Of a stretch of 40,015 bases of DNA, positions 35,713 to 40,015 are shown piece by piece. How positions within the stretch are numbered: the stretch's first letter is position 1; each line of letters opens with the position of its first letter. The notes below the pieces were generated by a model. It was not told where the DNA came from. It searched no databases and saw only the letters and a list, made by a program, of their open reading frames with translations. The DNA comes from an uncultured Pelagibacteraceae bacterium (GTDB taxonomy: Bacteria; Pseudomonadota; Alphaproteobacteria; Pelagibacterales; Pelagibacteraceae), in the NCBI GenBank assembly GCA_902555665.1, contig CACDTF010000009.1, positions 1 to 40,015 of the forward strand, written 5' to 3'. A program made the translations under genes and the position numbers.

Positions 35713-36495
35713 TTATTTTGAAAATGGAGTACAAATTGGTCTTTTCTTATCTTTTTCTATAAATCCAATAACTTCTGCCACAAGTTCGCTGCTTTTAAAA
35801 TCTTTTGATAGATTATTTAAATTCTCTGTTAAATTTTCATTTTTAAAAATTTCTTTGTACGCATCACTTAAAATCATTATTTCTTTATTTGATATATTTT
35901 TTCTTCTTAAACCTATTAAATTCAATCCTTGTAAAATACTTCTGTTTCCATGTGCTATACCATATGGGATTATATCCCTAACCACACCACACATCCCACC
36001 TATCATTGCTGATTTGCCTACTCTAGTGAACTGTTGAACAGCTGAATTACCTCCAATAATAGCATTATCATCTATCTGCGCGTGTCCACCTAATGGTACA
36101 TTGTTTGCTAAAATTACGTTGTCTCCAACAAAACAATCATGAGCAATATGTGCTGAAACCATAAACAAACAGTTGTTACCAACTTTTGTCAATCCACCGC
36201 CACCTTTTGTTCCTGGATTTATAGTAACATATTCTCTAATTTTGTTATTATCACCAATCTCCAATTTTGTTTCTTCACCTTGGAATTTTAAATCTTGTGG
36301 ATCATTTCCTATTGAAGCAAATGGATAAATTATATTATTTTTTCCAATTTTAGTATTACCTGAAATGTTAACATGTGATTTAATTTCTGTTTCTTCATCT
36401 ATTTCAACATTTGCACCAATAACAGTATAAGGACCAATTTTTACATTTTTAGAAATTTTAGCATTTGGGTCAACTATAGCTGTTTTGTGTATCAT
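35713..36495 (-). CDS. lpxA: UDP-N-acetylglucosamine acyltransferase
   Basis: It performs the first lipid A step, 3-O-acylation of UDP-GlcNAc from acyl-ACP. A left-handed beta helix of hexapeptide repeats fills residues 1-185. The catalytic His is in SAHIAHDC, and LGGHAQIDDNAIIGGNSAVQQF and GGMCGVVRDI follow. The C-terminal helical domain carries GLNLIGLRRKNIS. The 260 residues are full length. It overlaps lpxD by four bases and is 1 base from lpxI. Confidence 0.97.
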   Translation of the reverse strand: MIHKTAIVDPNAKISKNVKIGPYTVIGANVEIDEETEIKSHVNISGNTKIGKNNIIYPFASIGNDPQDLKFQGEETKLEIGDNNKIREYVTINPGTKGGGGLTKVGNNCLFMVSAHIAHDCFVGDNVILANNVPLGGHAQIDDNAIIGGNSAVQQFTRVGKSAMIGGMCGVVRDIIPYGIAHGNRSILQGLNLIGLRRKNISNKEIMILSDAYKEIFKNENLTENLNNLSKDFKSSELVAEVIGFIEKDKKRPICTPFSK

Positions 36496-37472
36496 TTATT
36501 GTCTCTTAAAAATTCTTTAATATTTTTTGCTGGATAGCCCATTACTTTAGTATTATCAGGAATATCTCTTATGACACCAGAGCCACCTCCAATTTCCACA
36601 TTGTTTCCAATTTTAAGATGTCCTGATATTCCAGCTTGTCCACCAATTTTAACATTATTACCAATTGTGGAGCTCCCAGCTATGCCCACTTGACCTGCTA
36701 TAATAGAATTTTCACCAATTTTAACATTGTGAGCTATATGTATTTGATTATCTAAATATGTATTTTTTCCTATTATAGTGTTTGACATGGATCCTCTATC
36801 AATAGTAGCACCGCATCCTATTTCGCAGTTATCCTCAATTAAAACTATACCGATATGTGGGTATCGTAAATTTTTATCTTTAATAGGAAAAAAACCAAAA
36901 CCATGTTTTCCAATAGTGCAATTATCCAATATTTTTACATTATTTTTAACGATAGTGTTTCTAATAACATTATTCGATCCAATGGAACAATCATCACCTA
37001 TAACAACATTTTTTTCTATAATTGTGTTATGACCAATTTTACAATTATTTCCAATTGAAACATTACTTCCAATTAAAACATTTTTACCAAAACTAACTTT
37101 ATCTTTAAAATGAGTATCATTAATTAATATTACAGTTTCATCAAAATTATCATTTGTAGAATCTGGATAAAAAATCGATGTAATTTTTGAAGTAGAAACT
37201 AAAACATTATCTACAACTATTGCTAAACAATTATCTGGTAATTCTGTTTTTAAAATATCTGTTGTTAAACAAAATGAAGCTTTAGTTTTTTTTGCAATAT
37301 CTTTATATTTTTTTGAATGAAAAAAAGTTATATCATTTTTAGTAGATGAAAAAAGATCTTTAATGTCGTAAATTTCTTTTTCTTTGTATGGATTATCAAT
37401 ATTTAAATTTAATGAATTAGCTATTTCAGAGAATTTAAAAGGACCATGATTTTTAAAAAAAGGATGAGACAT
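36492..37472 (-). CDS. lpxD: UDP-3-O-acylglucosamine N-acyltransferase
   Basis: It adds the second acyl chain in lipid A synthesis. An N-terminal uridine-binding domain (1-105) is followed by a hexapeptide-repeat beta helix, with the catalytic His in QIHIAHNVKIGENS and GGQAGISGH. I set the start at the ATG at 37472 (326 residues), because MSHPFFKNHGPFKFSEIA matches the usual LpxD opening; the longer frame would need a TTG at 37487. A perfect 9-bp hairpin ends immediately before this ATG. LpxD follows fabZ here, whereas E. coli has lpxD before fabZ. Confidence 0.95.
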   Translation of the reverse strand: MSHPFFKNHGPFKFSEIANSLNLNIDNPYKEKEIYDIKDLFSSTKNDITFFHSKKYKDIAKKTKASFCLTTDILKTELPDNCLAIVVDNVLVSTSKITSIFYPDSTNDNFDETVILINDTHFKDKVSFGKNVLIGSNVSIGNNCKIGHNTIIEKNVVIGDDCSIGSNNVIRNTIVKNNVKILDNCTIGKHGFGFFPIKDKNLRYPHIGIVLIEDNCEIGCGATIDRGSMSNTIIGKNTYLDNQIHIAHNVKIGENSIIAGQVGIAGSSTIGNNVKIGGQAGISGHLKIGNNVEIGGGSGVIRDIPDNTKVMGYPAKNIKEFLRDNK

Positions 37473-37494
37473 AATTGCTTTTACCAAAGCAATT
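37473..37494 (-). promoter_or_regulatory. lpxD: Hairpin directly upstream of the lpxD start codon
   Basis: Perfect 9-bp arms AATTGCTTT and AAAGCAATT enclose a four-base loop, GGTA in the mRNA, and the stem ends exactly at the lpxD ATG. The G pair in the loop is the only Shine-Dalgarno-like element. It sits in the 51-base gap between fabZ and lpxD, the only sizeable gap in this otherwise packed operon. A translation-control or RNA-processing role is inferred. Confidence 0.5.
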
Positions 37495-37523
37495 TGAATT
37501 AAGTTATCAAAATTTATTGCTGT

Positions 37524-37967
37524 TTATTTCCTATCCACAATAGTAGCAGACCAAATAGCATCAGCCATTTTTTTATCATCAACAAAAGCTTCACCTTTAT
37601 ATTTCCATACTCTTCCATGTGATCGAATTGCTTCAATTTTTAAAACTAATTCACAATCAGGAACAACTGGATTTCTAAAACGAGCTTTTTCCACACCCAT
37701 TAAAAAAACTAATTTATTTTCATAAGTTGATTTATCCAAACCGTGAGCGGTTAAAGCAGCTGCCGCTTGACCAAAAGACTCAACTATTAACACACCTGGC
37801 ATTACTGGATTATTTGGAAAATGACCTTGTACAAAAAAACTATTTTTTTTTACATTAACAATACCTGTTGCAGATGATAATTTTTTTATATCACGCAATT
37901 CATCAATTAAAAGCATTGGCTCTCTATGGGGTAATAGTTGAGTGATTTCTTGTTTATTTAATTTCAT
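37524..37967 (-). CDS. fabZ: 3-hydroxyacyl-ACP dehydratase FabZ
   Basis: It dehydrates 3-hydroxyacyl-ACP in fatty-acid elongation and competes with LpxA for hydroxyacyl-ACP, which explains its place among lpx genes. The hot-dog fold shows LPHREPMLLIDE (residues 13-24), the catalytic His in GHFPNNPVMPGVL and Glu in ESFGQAAA. The 147 residues are normal. It starts 2 bases after the skp-like gene. Confidence 0.96.
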   Translation of the reverse strand: MKLNKQEITQLLPHREPMLLIDELRDIKKLSSATGIVNVKKNSFFVQGHFPNNPVMPGVLIVESFGQAAAALTAHGLDKSTYENKLVFLMGVEKARFRNPVVPDCELVLKIEAIRSHGRVWKYKGEAFVDDKKMADAIWSATIVDRK

Positions 37968-37969
37968 GA

Positions 37970-38482
37970 TTATTTGTAGACTTTATTAATTTCAACAATT
38001 ATTTCCTTAGTGATATCTGATTTGGAATTACCCATAAACATATTTTTAGTATCAAACACAATATTAATTGAATTTGCTTCCATATAGCTACTTACAATTG
38101 GTCCTATTTTTTTAAAAACCTTATCTATTTCATCTTTTTTAAACTTATTAAAATTTTGGACCATAATATTTTTTTCATTTGTATAGATGTTTAATTTATC
38201 TTTTAAAATTTTTACTTCTTTTTTGAATGTTTCTTCAGAAATTATATTTTTCTTATTTTTCAATTCTAAATCTTTATCTTTTATTTCTTTATTTTTTTTT
38301 TTTAAAGTTTCGATATTTTTTTTGTCAAGATTGCTAATATTATTTAAAACTTCTTTTCCTATGTTGGTATTTTGGATTACATAGTCTAGATCTATGAACG
38401 CTACATTTTCGTTACTCTTAACAATATTTATTTGAAAAAATGAAATTATGATTACAACTAAATAAATATATTTATTCATCAT
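37970..38482 (-). CDS. Skp/OmpH-family periplasmic chaperone
   Basis: A secreted outer-membrane-protein chaperone that would hand clients to BamA, the gene directly before it. The signal peptide is residues 1-23 (hydrophobic YIYLVVIIISFFQINIV). The NVAFIDLDYVIQNTNIGKEV strand-helix is the OmpH opening. A Lys/Glu-rich coiled coil (about 55-120) forms the tentacles, and the C-terminus returns to a strand (INIVFDTKNMF). The start overlaps the bamA stop by one base; a second ATG one codon later (38479) is an equally possible start. Confidence 0.88.
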   Translation of the reverse strand: MMNKYIYLVVIIISFFQINIVKSNENVAFIDLDYVIQNTNIGKEVLNNISNLDKKNIETLKKKNKEIKDKDLELKNKKNIISEETFKKEVKILKDKLNIYTNEKNIMVQNFNKFKKDEIDKVFKKIGPIVSSYMEANSINIVFDTKNMFMGNSKSDITKEIIVEINKVYK

Positions 38483-40015
38483 TAAAAAGTTGTACCAATA
38501 TTAAATCTAAAACTTTCCTCAATATCATTTACATCTTTAGAAATTACCTCTGAAACTGAAAATGTCAAAGGTCCTACCGGTGTAAACCACTCAACACCCA
38601 AACCAAATGAACTTCTTAGTTTGCTGCTATCACTTAAGGAAGAGTCGTAATCGACACCCCAAACATTAGCCGCATCTAAAAATACTGATACATCTAAATT
38701 TTGTAAATTTGGAAAAACATGAGGTAATGTTGAACTTATATTTATTGATGAAACATAATTTCCTCCAATAAAATCATTTCCATCTTTTGGTCCAACTTTT
38801 CCATATTCAAAACCTTTTAATCTTCTTGATGGAATTGTGAGTCTTTCAGAAAGTTTAACATCATCACCTGAAAGTGATGTTGCGCTTTTTAAATAAAATG
38901 AAAATGAAGTAACATTATTGTTATATAATTCACTATAAACTTTATAATTATAGCTATTAGTCAGTGTATTAGTTTTGCTTATCGTTGGAATTTCAATAGC
39001 ATAATTAGAAATATAACCATCTGTTGGTTTATATTTTTGATTTCTTTTATCATAATTAAAATCAATATTTACAAATGTATCCCAATAATCACCCTCTTGT
39101 GATTTTTGTCTCGTAGATGCTGTAGAGTCTGTTTCAATCTTCTCATAAAAAGAGCTTGTAGAAATACCAAAATTTAAATCTCTTAAATATTCAAAGTTTG
39201 TTCCTAATTTAAATCCAGTTTTATTTGTTTTATATCCAAAATTTGCAAGTTGATCAGTTTCAGTGGCTTGTAGTGAACCAAAAACTGTTTTATCTGAATT
39301 TTTAAAGTTTGGATTTGTTACACTAAAAAGACCTTTGAAGGTTTCTGCTGAAATAGTTGCATTTGCATCTACTGATAAACCTTTTCCAAGATAATTATTT
39401 TCTTTTACTCCAAACATCGCAGTACCACCATTAGTACCTGCTCCAGCACCTGCAAAAATTTCACCTGTAGGTTTTTCTTCCACATAAATATTTATGATTT
39501 TTGAATCTTTGTTTTCTCCGTCAAAAATTTCTGTTTTTATATCTTTAAAAAAATTAAGACTTTTAAGATTATTCTCTGATTTTTTTGCTAATAATTCATT
39601 ATATGGGTCACCTTCATCTATCACAAGCTGGTTTCTAATTACACTCTCTCTTGTTATATTATTCCCAAATATATTTATTCTTTCAACAAATTTTTTCTCT
39701 GTCTCCTCAATTATAAAATTAATATTTAATTTATTTGAAACAATTTTTTCCTCTAAAGTAGCTTTTATTGATTTATATTCTTCGTTAACTGTGATTAAAT
39801 CTATTTCATCTAGAATTTTTCTCACTGCATTTAAAGAATAGGGTTTTCCTTTTAAATCTTTTAAAACTTGAGATAAAGTTGTGTAATTTGATTGATCTAT
39901 ATCATTTGGATATATAATTTTTAAATTATCAAAATAAATTTTTTTATTAGGCGATATATTATAAATTAATTCAAATCCATCATCAGAAATTAATTTTGCG
40001 AAACTATAATTTATT
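38482..40015 (-). CDS. bamA: Outer membrane assembly factor BamA, C-terminal part (5' end outside the window)
   Basis: BamA is the beta-barrel insertase of the outer membrane. The frame is open to the window edge, giving 511 codons of the C-terminal portion without a start; a GTG at 39825 is internal. The visible part has POTRA domains, the last with VERINIFGNNITRESVIRNQ and DEGDPYN. The 16-strand surface-antigen barrel follows, with RLKGFEYGKVGPKDGND (the conserved RGF-type L6 loop) and SFGLGVEWFTPVGPL. The final FRFNIGTTF is the C-terminal beta-signal. It leads the bamA-skp-fabZ-lpxD-lpxA-lpxI-lpxB run. Confidence 0.95.
   Translation of the reverse strand, partial: INYSFAKLISDDGFELIYNISPNKKIYFDNLKIIYPNDIDQSNYTTLSQVLKDLKGKPYSLNAVRKILDEIDLITVNEEYKSIKATLEEKIVSNKLNINFIIEETEKKFVERINIFGNNITRESVIRNQLVIDEGDPYNELLAKKSENNLKSLNFFKDIKTEIFDGENKDSKIINIYVEEKPTGEIFAGAGAGTNGGTAMFGVKENNYLGKGLSVDANATISAETFKGLFSVTNPNFKNSDKTVFGSLQATETDQLANFGYKTNKTGFKLGTNFEYLRDLNFGISTSSFYEKIETDSTASTRQKSQEGDYWDTFVNIDFNYDKRNQKYKPTDGYISNYAIEIPTISKTNTLTNSYNYKVYSELYNNNVTSFSFYLKSATSLSGDDVKLSERLTIPSRRLKGFEYGKVGPKDGNDFIGGNYVSSINISSTLPHVFPNLQNLDVSVFLDAANVWGVDYDSSLSDSSKLRSSFGLGVEWFTPVGPLTFSVSEVISKDVNDIEESFRFNIGTTF

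Noticed and set aside
37473..37487. TTG start giving a longer LpxD
   Set aside because: The added residues VKAI are part of the hairpin sequence and the ATG at 37472 fits the usual LpxD opening.
39825..40015. Frameshift or late GTG start in bamA
   Set aside because: The frame stays open from 39825 to the window edge and encodes POTRA-like sequence, so the gene simply continues outside.

Overview
This window looks like a piece of the chromosome of a streamlined marine alphaproteobacterium of the SAR11 clade (Pelagibacterales, Candidatus Pelagibacter-like). The evidence is very AT-rich DNA with Lys/Asn/Ile-rich proteins, almost no intergenic space, a general L-amino-acid (Aap) ABC transporter, the alphaproteobacterial ntrYX-trkAH block, a fused ispDF gene, a LexA gene with alphaproteobacterial GAAC/GTTC-type operators, and LpxI in place of LpxH. 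This assignment is inference from gene content and composition; no database search was run.

Layout. (1) 1-6234, minus strand: valS, ilvD, manC and the first 228 codons of a PhoR-type sensor kinase, joined by 1-nt TAATG overlaps. (2) 6359-6558, plus strand: tRNA-Cys and tRNA-Asn. (3) 6613-6984: a small XRE regulator with inverted repeats at and ahead of its start. (4) 7173-11607, minus: aapJ, a strong terminator, then aapQ-aapM-aapP. (5) 11785-11861: tRNA-Arg. (6) 11890-17832, minus: ntrY-ntrX-trkA-trkH. (7) 17857-19909, plus: ispDF-pgpA-pncC. (8) 19902-26353, minus: tpiA-secG-pyrG-kdsA-eno-ftsB-lipA-ratA. (9) 26410-33819, plus: a PpiD-like chaperone gene, trpEGDC, lexA and gltX. (10) 33799-40015, minus: bamA (5' end outside the window), skp, fabZ, lpxD, lpxA, lpxI, lpxB, the outer-membrane assembly and lipid A block. 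No gap between genes exceeds about 190 bases. I see no mobile element, CRISPR array, phage gene or rRNA.

How it fits together. Most of the window serves envelope building (BamA, Skp, Lpx enzymes, KdsA, PgpA, FtsB, SecG), core metabolism (Eno, TpiA, PyrG, LipA, IlvD, Trp enzymes, IspDF), two aminoacyl-tRNA synthetases, and nutrient or ion sensing and uptake (Aap, Trk, NtrYX, PhoR). The gene order from tpiA to ntrYX and from trp to bamA matches the general alphaproteobacterial order as I recall it, with several genes usually found there missing. That fits genome streamlining.

I found no clearly new multi-gene system. The most interesting signals are small: a LexA control region with four half-sites at exact 11-bp spacing; an NtrX whose AAA+ domain lacks the sigma-54 loop and has a Glu-to-Gln change in Walker B; two genes (xre and lpxD) whose start codons sit in or next to perfect hairpins with G-containing four-base loops; a sharply GC-rich patch inside ilvD that may be a recombination tract; and a palindromic -10 element between the divergent tpiA and ppiD genes.
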